64,000 nt of DNA, from the NCBI RefSeq assembly GCF_000469135.2, contig NZ_CP048117.1, positions 1,215,501 to 1,279,500 of the forward strand, in the 5' to 3' direction. Position 1 is the first letter of the stretch. Each line of letters opens with the position of its first letter. The notes below the pieces were generated by a model. That model did not search any database. It was not told the DNA's origin and saw only the letters and a program-made list of their open reading frames with translations. The translations under genes were made by a program, and so were the position numbers. Origin of the DNA: Bacillus sp. SB49. GTDB taxonomy: Bacteria > Bacillota > Bacilli > Bacillales > Halobacillaceae. Shown one piece after another: positions 54,713-61,646 of this stretch.

Positions 54713-55403
54713 GAATATCCAGAGACACGGGATAGAGTCCGAGCTCCGCGGACGTCTCCTCGGATTTACGCGCCTGCCAGAATTTATCGATGAGAACAGG
54801 GTCATCTCCCAGCATGCCTGCAGACAGGGCAAGGCAGTCTTCGGCGATCAAGCGGCCGTCGATTGAATCGGGACCGATGCCCCGCTCGATACATATCCGG
54901 GTCCGCTCAACAAGGCGGATCCATTTTTTCGTTTCCGCTTCTTCCATTTTCGGAAGGTCCTGCTTCAAGAGCATCTGCTCCTCTTCATTGAAATGATGGT
55001 TCCAGCGGTTTTGATCCGTCCGCTGCTTGTTGTCCCGTACGAGCGGAAGCAGCGCGTCCCATCGGATCGTCCCTTCGAGGCGAAGCGAGTTCTTCAATGC
55101 TTCGTTCTGCCCCAAAGACTGCTCCAGATCGGCGATCGATGCCCGGAGCTTTGCTTCATTAAGGGTGAGGATTTCGGCAATCGTCGTCTCCTTGAGGATC
55201 TTCTCGATATCGTCAAGCCCCATGGCAAGCGACTTCAGGAGCAGCACCTTCTCGAGCTCCCTGACCTCCTCTTCGGAATAGAGCCTTCTGCCGGAAGGGT
55301 CTTTGGCAGCAGGTGATACTAATCCAATCTGGTCATAATACCGGACCGCGCGCACCGTAATATCCAAATGTTTCGCTACTTCTCCTGTCGTATGTAAGCC
55401 CAT
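54624..55403 (-). CDS. MerR-family regulator, TipAS-like
   Basis: A 259-aa regulator. The N-terminal domain HTTGEVAKHLDITVRAVRYYDQIGLVSPAAKD..GRRLYSEEEVRELE is a MerR winged helix; a coiled coil (80-115) and an all-helical TipAS-like ligand domain follow. The last 29 codons overlap the siderophore-operon PLP gene on the other strand. Its promoter region meets that of the membrane protein gene at 55497, which has a MerR-type operator. GGAGGTG precedes ATG 55403. Confidence 0.92.
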   Translation of the reverse strand: MGLHTTGEVAKHLDITVRAVRYYDQIGLVSPAAKDPSGRRLYSEEEVRELEKVLLLKSLAMGLDDIEKILKETTIAEILTLNEAKLRASIADLEQSLGQNEALKNSLRLEGTIRWDALLPLVRDNKQRTDQNRWNHHFNEEEQMLLKQDLPKMEEAETKKWIRLVERTRICIERGIGPDSIDGRLIAEDCLALSAGMLGDDPVLIDKFWQARKSEETSAELGLYPVSLDILTFLEEAFQHLPEQALPHPEHTRVPGGDD

Positions 55404-55427
55404 TTACCAAAACACCTCCAAAAAAAC

Positions 55428-55458
55428 TTGCAGGTGACGTAACGTCATCCTATATGAT
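55428..55458 (+). promoter_or_regulatory. MerR-type promoter with 19-bp spacer and operator
   Basis: TTGCAG (55428-55433) and TATGAT (55453-55458) are separated by 19 bp. The spacer contains the 13-bp palindrome TGACGTAACGTCA (55435-55447). Long spacers with a central dyad are the mark of MerR-activated promoters. It drives the membrane protein gene that starts at TTG 55497. Confidence 0.88.
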
Positions 55459-55496
55459 GAGAATACCATAGATTGGCAGCAGAGGAGAGGTAGCTT

Positions 55497-56027
55497 TTGA
55501 ATAGTATCGGCTGGTTGATTGTTTTCAGTGAAATTGGATTTTGGGTCGTCATTTTGCTCGGACTTGTGCTTCGCTACGTCGCAGGAAAGGAGAAGGCAGG
55601 GCTGTTCTTCCTCGCCCTTACACCGGTGATCGATCTCCTTCTTCTCATCGCGACAAGCGTCGATCTTTATCGTGGGGCGACGGCGACGACGATCCACGCT
55701 GTGGCAGCGGTTTATATCGGAGTATCCATCGCGTTCGGGAAGAGCATGATCCGCTGGGCGGACGAACGCTTTCAATATTATGTTACGAAATCCGGTCCGA
55801 AACCAAAGAAACGCAAAGGGATGGAGTATGCGCGTCATTACTTCAAAAGCTTTCTGCAGCACATCCTTGCTTATGCGATCGGGTCCGCTTTCCTGTGGGT
55901 CTTGATCTGGTTGATCGGCGATCCGGAGAGAACCGAAGCGCTCTTCGGCGTCTGGCGGATCTGGTCGCTTGTCCTCGGAGCGGATTTCCTGATCGCTTTA
56001 AGTCATTTCCTATGGCCGAAGAAGTAA
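55497..56027 (+). CDS. membrane protein divergent from, and probably activated by, MerR
   Basis: A 176-aa integral membrane protein: helices near residues 5-26, 34-55, 63-82, 118-140 and 150-172, with a basic loop (SGPKPKKRKG) between. TTG 55497 follows AGAGGAGAGG. The sequence recalls the YmcC type of bacillus membrane proteins, but I know no function. Its promoter has the MerR-type 19-bp spacer, so an inducible role, for example toward a membrane-active compound, is plausible. Confidence 0.85.
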   Translation: MNSIGWLIVFSEIGFWVVILLGLVLRYVAGKEKAGLFFLALTPVIDLLLLIATSVDLYRGATATTIHAVAAVYIGVSIAFGKSMIRWADERFQYYVTKSGPKPKKRKGMEYARHYFKSFLQHILAYAIGSAFLWVLIWLIGDPERTEALFGVWRIWSLVLGADFLIALSHFLWPKK

Positions 56028-56058
56028 GAGCGGAGCACGGCTTCCGCTCTTTTTTTCG
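56026..56058 (+). terminator. terminator
   Basis: AAGAGCGGA/TTCCGCTCTT stem followed by TTTTTC, overlapping the stop codon of the membrane protein gene. Confidence 0.9.
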
Positions 56059-56359
56059 TTGATAATTTCAGGGCCGAATAGTTTTATGGGAGCCACTCCT
56101 GCCAAATTAAAAAACTCTCTCTGGAGGATCATCAATGGATTGAAAGAGGAATGGAAGCAGGTGAGGGACGAATGGTTAACGAAAGTATGGATAGATGGAA
56201 GTATGATCAGGAAGTTTCCAACCATTTTGCAGGCTGCATGAAGAAGAGAATAGCAGGAGGGAGAGAAGTGGATGGGGACCCGAAGTCAAAGGGATGGGAT
56301 GTTTTTTAGAGGCCTTAGGTGAACCCCTCTTGTAATCAAGTATGGGAGTGATTTTTCTA
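56059..56359. other. intergenic region before an acetyltransferase gene
   Basis: About 300 bases with a short plus-strand open frame (56059-56241, including WRIINGLKEEWKQVRDEWL) that has no convincing start or family. It might be a gene fragment. Nothing else recognised. Confidence 0.4.
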
Positions 56360-56809
56360 ATGGAAATCCATTTCAAAGTGCAAAGAATTAAAGCAGAACA
56401 AACGTACCATCTTCGACACCAAATACTCAGACCACATCAATCGTTTCAGGCATGTCAATATGATACGGATCATGATTCCGGGGCATTTCATATAGGTGCG
56501 TTCCATAAAAGAGAATTGGTCAGTGTGGCTTCTTTTTATCCTGAATCTCATCCGGAATTGGCAGACTCTCATCCATATAGATTAAGGGCTATGGCTACTG
56601 TCGAAGAATATAGAGGGAAGGGAGCAGGAAGGGAGGTAGTGACCTTTGGAGAGAGCGAATTGAAACATCTTGCAGCAGATCTGCTTTGGTGTAAAGGCAG
56701 GACTTCTGTAAAGCAATATTATGAGAGGCTTGGTTTTCAACCTTTCGGAGAAGCTTTTGACTATCCTTCCCTAGGGCCGCATGTAATTATGTATAAAGAG
56801 CTTAGGTAG
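56360..56809 (+). CDS. GNAT-family acetyltransferase, AT-rich
   Basis: A 149-aa acetyltransferase. IKAEQTYHLRHQILRPHQ at the N-terminus and RAMATVEEYRGKGAGREVVTFGESEL as the CoA loop match a GNAT group common in bacilli; SVKQYYERLGFQPFGEAF follows. The base composition is visibly more AT-rich than the neighbours, suggesting recent acquisition. ATG 56360 is preferred to ATG 56342 because GGGAGTG lies between them. Confidence 0.88.
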   Translation: MEIHFKVQRIKAEQTYHLRHQILRPHQSFQACQYDTDHDSGAFHIGAFHKRELVSVASFYPESHPELADSHPYRLRAMATVEEYRGKGAGREVVTFGESELKHLAADLLWCKGRTSVKQYYERLGFQPFGEAFDYPSLGPHVIMYKELR

Positions 56810-56832
56810 GGTTTCCTGTTATTAGATAAACC

Positions 56833-56874
56833 AAATATCATTGGAACCATAGTTGCTATGTTACAATGATATTT
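56833..56874 (+). other. nested inverted repeat before the methyltransferase gene
   Basis: AAATATCATTG (56833-56843) pairs with CAATGATATTT (56864-56874); inside it CATAG (56848-56852) pairs with CTATG (56856-56860). There is no T run after it. It covers the likely promoter (TACAAT at 56862-56867), so it may be an operator or a weak terminator for the GNAT gene. Confidence 0.6.
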
Positions 56875-56907
56875 ATTGAATACATAATTTTACAGGGGTG
56901 ATCTTTC

Positions 56908-57681
56908 ATGGATACAACGCAGCAGAATAGTACGGCCTGGGACCAGAAAGTAGAAGAGGGCTCCAAGTACACAAAGCCTGTAAGCAGGGAAGTGATAGAA
57001 AAAGCGAAGAAGGATGAATGGAGTATAAGCGTGACAACGGAAAAACAAGTACCCAGGCACTGGTTTCCTGAATCGTTGAAGGATGTGAAAATCCTTTGTC
57101 TGGCTTCCGGAGGGGGACAACAGGCACCCGTTCTCGCTGCGGCAGGAGCAGATGTTACGGTGACGGATATTTCTAAGAAGCAGCTGGAGCAGGATCGGAA
57201 TGTCGCAGACAGAGACGGATTGTCTTTAAGGGTTGTACAAGGGGACATGACAGATCTGAGTGACTTTGAGGATGAATCGTTTGATCTGATCGTCAACCCG
57301 GTTTCAAATTTGTTTGTGAAAGATGTACACCTCGTTTGGAAAGAAGCATACAGGGTTTTGAGCCGTGGTGGTGTTCTGATCACTGGTTTCACCAATCCGC
57401 TGTTATGGATTTTTGATGATGAAAAGGAAAGAGAAGGGATACTGGATGTGAAGCACTCGGTACCGTCGTCGACGCTTGATTATATGCCGGAAAGCGATGT
57501 CGAAGCATACATAAAATCAAACCAGACCATTGAGTATGCTCATACGTTGGAAGATCAGATACAGGGCCAGATCAATGCTGGGTTTGTCCTTAATGGATTT
57601 TACGAAGACGATTTCGGCGGAACCAGAATATTGGATAAACATATCAAAACCTTCCTTGCTACAAGAGCTGTGAAAGCGTAG
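56908..57681 (+). CDS. class I SAM-dependent methyltransferase
   Basis: A 257-aa methyltransferase: ILCLASGGGQQAPVLAAAGADVTVTDIS is motif I (about residues 62-89), then VVQGDMTDLSDFEDESFDLIVNP and AYRVLSRGGVLITGF. The N-terminal part (STAWDQKVEEGSKYTKPVS) is typical of a small-molecule methyltransferase group. The substrate is unknown. AGGGGTGATC precedes the ATG. Confidence 0.9.
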   Translation: MDTTQQNSTAWDQKVEEGSKYTKPVSREVIEKAKKDEWSISVTTEKQVPRHWFPESLKDVKILCLASGGGQQAPVLAAAGADVTVTDISKKQLEQDRNVADRDGLSLRVVQGDMTDLSDFEDESFDLIVNPVSNLFVKDVHLVWKEAYRVLSRGGVLITGFTNPLLWIFDDEKEREGILDVKHSVPSSTLDYMPESDVEAYIKSNQTIEYAHTLEDQIQGQINAGFVLNGFYEDDFGGTRILDKHIKTFLATRAVKA

Positions 57682-57791
57682 AATTATTCTTCCTTTAATA
57701 ACGTCTCTCACAAGATAGGGGAAATGAGGTTAGGAGTGGAAGTATTAGACACGCGATCATTCATGCGATTAACGCGGTTATTTTTGTTCTT

Positions 57792-58037
57792 TTGTTAGGT
57801 ACGGGAGCCATGTTGTTCTTTGGTACTCATTTTGTCCCCCAGCCGGACCCCTACACAGCGGAGAATGTGGCCATCGTTTTCATTTATATCCTTTGGGCGG
57901 TGAGTTATTGGCTTCAGTTCAAGGTGCAGACGTATAAAAGTATTGTGTTTATAAATGTTGGTCTTATTGTTTTCCTTGGTTTTTATGTTGTTTTTATGTA
58001 TTATCCCATAACTTTTTTGGAATTGTTTCTGGAGTAA
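57792..58037 (+). CDS. small multi-helix membrane protein with uncertain start
   Basis: At least 81 aa with three hydrophobic helices. The reading frame stays open upstream, and SIRHAIIHAINAVIFVLLLG before TTG 57792 completes the first helix. An AGGAG site (57732-57736) stands 7 bases before an in-frame ATT (57744), while no ATG/GTG/TTG in frame has a ribosome binding site. Either ATT is the start or a small frameshift is present. No family recognised. Confidence 0.6.
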   Translation: MLGTGAMLFFGTHFVPQPDPYTAENVAIVFIYILWAVSYWLQFKVQTYKSIVFINVGLIVFLGFYVVFMYYPITFLELFLE

Positions 58038-58130
58038 GCAGGGAGAAAGTTTTTTATGTTCATGGCTTACACTCCAATGATGTTGCAGCGTAAACGGTCA
58101 TATACTTGATTATCATGCAGGAGGTCGGAT

Positions 58131-58640
58131 ATGGACATAAGAAAAGCACAGCAGGGCGATGCTCTGGGAGTGGCCGAGGTTCAAGTAGATACGTGGCATT
58201 CTACATACAGTCCTATCGTACCGGAAAGTTATTTGCAGAGGATGACTTATGCGGGACGGGAAAAGAAATGGCGAAAAATCATTGCTGCGGAACAGGTATA
58301 CGTAGCCGCTGTGCCGGCAGAGGGCATCGTCGGTTTCATTCATGGAGGGCCGGAAAGAAGCGGCCTTTATGCTGGATTTAACCAGGAGGTTTATGCACTT
58401 TACATCAGGAAAGAGCACCAGGGGAAAGGGCATGGAACGCGGCTTCTGGATGCGTGGAGGACGGGGCTGCTGCATAGGGATGTGCCTGTCCTCGTACGGG
58501 TGCTTGAAGACAATCCTGCTTGTGCTTTTTACGAAAAGAAGGGTGCGGGTAGGATCGACAGTCAGACGGTGACCATCGATGGTGTCGATTTGGAGGAAGC
58601 TGTATATGGATGGGGCGATATCCGGCAAATCGACTTCTGA
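58131..58640 (+). CDS. GNAT-family acetyltransferase
   Basis: A 169-aa acetyltransferase. MDIRKAQQGDALGVAEVQVDTWHSTY at the start and LYIRKEHQGKGHGTRLLDAWR as the CoA loop identify a GNAT; EDNPACAFYEKKGAGRI follows. The N-terminal W(H/R)STY is common in the group that includes small stress-related acetyltransferases. Acceptor unknown. GCAGGAGG precedes ATG 58131. Confidence 0.92.
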   Translation: MDIRKAQQGDALGVAEVQVDTWHSTYSPIVPESYLQRMTYAGREKKWRKIIAAEQVYVAAVPAEGIVGFIHGGPERSGLYAGFNQEVYALYIRKEHQGKGHGTRLLDAWRTGLLHRDVPVLVRVLEDNPACAFYEKKGAGRIDSQTVTIDGVDLEEAVYGWGDIRQIDF

Positions 58641-58644
58641 ACAA

Positions 58645-58678
58645 AAAAGAGGAACCTGTCACAGGTTCCTCTCTTTTG
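58645..58678. terminator. bidirectional terminator
   Basis: AGAGGAACCTG/CAGGTTCCTCT stem between convergent genes, flanked by A and T runs. Confidence 0.93.
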
Positions 58679-59209
58679 TTATAGATGGTTCTGGGTAAGT
58701 TTGTTGATCTTAACTTTCAATTGGACGATAGAGATGACGTAAAGGGCGATTAGAAAGCCATACAAAACTTTGAGAGCTGTGTAGATCGGATGTCCGGTGA
58801 CACCAGGCTGGAAGATGGTTGCAGCAAGAACGAGAGTAACCAGGAACAGCGGGATCAGCAGATTGACGAGGAGCCGGTACTTATGCGCTTCCGTCTCGTG
58901 ATCGGTATAAATGTCCGGTGCGTCTTCGTTTACTGTGAGCGGTTTACGGAAATAGTGCCAGCCGTGGAAGCGCTCGACCTTCTCCCATCCAGCTTCTTCG
59001 AACAAAGCTAAATAGCTGTCGATATCCTCGTCCGTCCCGTTCCTGTAGTCCAGTTTATAGACGTATTCGCCCGGTTCTCCCTGTATGAATGTGTAAAGAC
59101 CGAAGCGGTACCGGGCCAGATGCCAGCCGTCCTTGGCCATCGATTGCAGCCATTCGGCTTCTTTATTGTCCTGCCATGTAAAAAATATCCGTATCGTTCG
59201 TTTATACAT
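58679..59209 (-). CDS. DUF2812 membrane protein, second of pair
   Basis: A 176-aa protein. An N-terminal soluble part with EAEWLQSMAKDGWHLARYRFGLYTF and DSYLALFEEAGWEKVERFHGWHYFRKP is the DUF2812 pattern, then two membrane helices (about residues 122-165). It overlaps the preceding DUF2812 gene by 8 bases and is the last gene of a PadR operon. Confidence 0.88.
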   Translation of the reverse strand: MYKRTIRIFFTWQDNKEAEWLQSMAKDGWHLARYRFGLYTFIQGEPGEYVYKLDYRNGTDEDIDSYLALFEEAGWEKVERFHGWHYFRKPLTVNEDAPDIYTDHETEAHKYRLLVNLLIPLFLVTLVLAATIFQPGVTGHPIYTALKVLYGFLIALYVISIVQLKVKINKLTQNHL

Positions 59210-59762
59210 TCGTTTTCGCTCCTGTTCTTCCTTTTCTCAATTTCCGGCAGCGGTATGCGAAGCCGAGGAAAACCATTCCAGTGATCATGGTAGGGAACAA
59301 GGCAATTATTCCTATCCATTTGAATGCCTCACCGATCCAGGTAGGAAGCCCCGCCTCGCTGCTGAGGGCGCTCAGCAGGAAGGCAAGAACGGTCGTAACC
59401 AGCGACCATAGGGCCCATTTCCCGTCTTTCTCTTTCTCTGTTTCATACTTTTCCAGGAGGCTCGTCTTATCTGTATAGAGCGGTGTGGTTTCCGGCTCCG
59501 CCGTAAAAAGGTGAATATAATCTACCGACGAACATACGTGTCTCCAGCCTGCCTCTTCAAACAAATCGAAGTAGTCTTCATCCGGACTCTCCCGATAATC
59601 GATTTCGAACTGCTTCTCCTCCGGTTCTCCCTTTCGAAGCCGGAACCCAAGCAGCAGGAAGCGTTCCACATGCCAGCCTTTCTTCGCATAGCGCGCCAAC
59701 TTCTCCATTTCTTTCCCTTCTGAAAAAGCGAGTCCATCCATCATGATATATTTACGCTTCAT
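59202..59762 (-). CDS. DUF2812 membrane protein, first of pair
   Basis: A 186-aa paralogue: MEKLARYAKKGWHVERFLLLGFRL, YFDLFEEAGWRHVCSSVDYIHLF, then two membrane helices (about 118-170). GGAGGATG precedes ATG 59762, which lies inside the end of the PadR gene (11-bp overlap), so the three genes are coupled. PadR-DUF2812 pairs are common in Firmicutes; function unknown, possibly envelope stress. Confidence 0.88.
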   Translation of the reverse strand: MKRKYIMMDGLAFSEGKEMEKLARYAKKGWHVERFLLLGFRLRKGEPEEKQFEIDYRESPDEDYFDLFEEAGWRHVCSSVDYIHLFTAEPETTPLYTDKTSLLEKYETEKEKDGKWALWSLVTTVLAFLLSALSSEAGLPTWIGEAFKWIGIIALFPTMITGMVFLGFAYRCRKLRKGRTGAKTNV

Positions 59763-60096
59763 TGATAACATCCTCCTTCTCCTGCCATACCTCTTCGGCA
59801 TGACGGATCATTCGCCTGCGCCGCTCGACATCGGATTTCAGCAGTTCTCGTCCGGCAGCTGTTGCGATATACGTCTTCTTTTTCCCGGAACCTTCCGCAA
59901 GCTCAATCAGCTCTGCTTTCAATAACTTCTTGATCGTCGTATAAAGGGAGGCAGGACCGATGGTGAATTCACCTTCCGTCCACTCTTCGATCGTCTGCAT
60001 GATCAAGTACCCGTGACGGGCTTCCAGCAGGGAAAGGAGGATATAGAAGGACGTATCCGTCAGCTCCCCGGCATCCAAGGCATCGTTTCTGGCCAA
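59752..60096 (-). CDS. PadR-family repressor
   Basis: A 114-aa regulator. DTSFYILLSLLEARHGYLIMQTIEEWTEGEFTIGPASLYTTIKKLLKAELIEL is the PadR winged helix. TTG 60096 is preferred to GTG 60105 because GAGGTG lies 6 bases before it. Its promoter contains three tandem copies of a TATCGTTTAATGATA-like site, so it probably represses its own operon of two DUF2812 genes. Confidence 0.92.
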   Translation of the reverse strand: MARNDALDAGELTDTSFYILLSLLEARHGYLIMQTIEEWTEGEFTIGPASLYTTIKKLLKAELIELAEGSGKKKTYIATAAGRELLKSDVERRRRMIRHAEEVWQEKEDVINEA

Positions 60097-60113
60097 TCTC
60101 TTCACCTCATTTG

Positions 60114-60170
60114 TATCGTTTAATGATATATCGTTAAATGTAATATATCGTTTAATGATATAAAAGTCAA
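60114..60170 (-). promoter_or_regulatory. PadR promoter with tandem operators
   Basis: Minus strand: TTGACT (60170-60165), 17-bp spacer, TATATT (60147-60142). Plus-strand TATCGTTTAATGATATA occurs exactly at 60114-60130 and 60146-60162, with a diverged copy (60129-60145) between. The first lies downstream of the start site, the last in the spacer. Confidence 0.88.
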
Positions 60171-60217
60171 TCTATTATTGGAAATTTTTTCAGAATTCGC
60201 TTGAGGAGAGGAAAAAA

Positions 60218-60275
60218 GAAAAATCCGGTCATGGAACGCTCTTATAATAAAAGCGTTCGATGACCGGAAGTTGTA
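60218..60275 (-). terminator. terminator of the LytTR-DUF3021 operon
   Basis: CCGGTCAT-GAACGCT pairs with AGCGTTC-ATGACCGG; read on the minus strand it is followed by ATTTTTCTTTTTT. Confidence 0.88.
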
Positions 60276-60284
60276 TGTTTTCTG

Positions 60285-60698
60285 TCATTCTATATGCTCG
60301 AGCTGTTGATTGAGCTTTCGTGATTCATGACGGAAATAGAGATAAAACCCGAGCCAGATCACTCCATACAGGACAAGAAAGACGGCGATGAAGAAGAGCA
60401 GACTTGTCAAGGTGAACGGCATCCATCCTACCCAGGCGCTGAGCGGAAAGAACAGGCACGTCACAATCAGGAAGTGGACGGCCGTCTGTCTGAAAAGGCT
60501 CCATGATTCGATTTCGAAAAGGAGCGGCGTGACGGAGAAGAACCAGCCGCAGAACATCGATCCGAGTGAATTTTTGATAAAGGGATCGGCTTGGAATACG
60601 GTGACATCTCCGAAGAAAAAGATGGCATAGGTGGTGAGGACCGAGAGGAATGCTCCGAAGAAGATGCCGATGAAACTGCGAAATAGAAATGTTTTCAT
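60285..60698 (-). CDS. DUF3021 membrane protein
   Basis: A 137-aa protein with four membrane helices. The pattern of a first helix, then SLGSMFCGWFFSVTPLLFEIESWSLFRQTAVHFL, is that of DUF3021, which is usually next to a LytTR regulator and under its control. Starts within the stop of the LytTR gene (4-bp overlap). Confidence 0.9.
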   Translation of the reverse strand: MKTFLFRSFIGIFFGAFLSVLTTYAIFFFGDVTVFQADPFIKNSLGSMFCGWFFSVTPLLFEIESWSLFRQTAVHFLIVTCLFFPLSAWVGWMPFTLTSLLFFIAVFLVLYGVIWLGFYLYFRHESRKLNQQLEHIE

Positions 60699-61153
60699 TT
60701 GTTTTCCCTCCTGTTCTTATTCAATAGTTCTTTGATCTTACTGACGTAGTGTCTCGAGGCGTAGGTTTTCGCTCCGGACTTGAAATGGACGGCGAGCGTC
60801 CCGTGGAAGGAAGGCTCGAAGTGGCTGATTTCATACAAATTGGCAAGGACGGACTTCGACAACCGGATGAAGCGTCTTGATGGAAGCAATTGTTCCAGTT
60901 CATACAGTTTTTCCTTCATCGTAAACGTCCCTTTTTCGTTCTCTGCGACAACATGCTCCCCGGAAGTCTGGAAATAGTGGACATCCTCCGGTTTCAGGAG
61001 ATGCTGTTTTCCTCCGAGCTTACCGGTAAGCAGGTCCGTTTTACCGGCTTTCAGGAAATCAAGCAGTTCTTTGATATCGTCATCAAGCTCGCTGCAGTGG
61101 ATGGTCACCTTCGTCTCTTCGCAACCTGGGTCGACATCCAGTTGGATCTTCAC
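60695..61153 (-). CDS. LytTR-domain transcriptional regulator
   Basis: A 152-aa protein: an N-terminal strand-rich segment (1-55), then a LytTR DNA-binding domain (about 55-150; KPEDVHYFQTSGEHVVAENEKG, KLYELEQLLPSRRFIRLSKSVLANL). It lacks a receiver domain. GTG 61153 lies 8 bases from AAGGAGG and is preferred to GTG 61162, which touches it. Pairs with DUF3021, a common two-gene unit that senses an unknown signal. Confidence 0.92.
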   Translation of the reverse strand: MKIQLDVDPGCEETKVTIHCSELDDDIKELLDFLKAGKTDLLTGKLGGKQHLLKPEDVHYFQTSGEHVVAENEKGTFTMKEKLYELEQLLPSRRFIRLSKSVLANLYEISHFEPSFHGTLAVHFKSGAKTYASRHYVSKIKELLNKNRRENK

Positions 61154-61342
61154 ATGCTCCACCTCCTTGGCTTTCTCTCTATGTTCTCAGTATAGGGAAA
61201 CGAAAGAAAAGTGTCAGCACTCCTCCGGTAAGACGCACCTTATGGCGGATGAGCTGCAGCTATGAGGTGCCCTTCTGCTTCTCTTCCATAGATGTCTGTG
61301 ATACCCTTTTTCTAGAAAATAAATGTTGTGGAGAGGTGTACC

Positions 61343-61569
61343 GTGGAATTAAAGAAAAGCAAGTATATAAAGACAGGGATGCTCCGTTTCGGCTTTCCGG
61401 CCGGAATTTTGTTTTTCATCGTCAATCAATTCACATGCGCGGGGGCGTAGGCTTTACGGTCGCTGCCTTGTTGGATTTCCTTATTACCGTCGTCCTATTT
61501 ACGTTGGTGGGCGGCTTTTTCGGTTACGGGATATGGAAGGGAAAGAGGGATCAGCAGGAGACGGAGTAG
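61343..61569 (+). pseudogene. frameshifted small membrane protein gene
   Basis: GTG 61343, behind GGAGAGG, begins MELKKSKYIKTGMLRFGFPA.. with a first membrane helix, and that frame stops at 61450. A second helix and a basic tail (FTVAALLDFLITVVLFTLVG.., GIWKGKRDQ) continue in another frame to 61569. One more G in the G5 run at 61440-61445 would join them into one 75-residue two-helix protein. Either a real mutation or a sequencing error. Confidence 0.7.
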
Positions 61570-61646
61570 AAGAAAATATTATTTTTGAAACGTTTATGAA
61601 AACTCTCCCGTAAATGCATAACAGAAAATGATGAAGAGGTGGGGCT

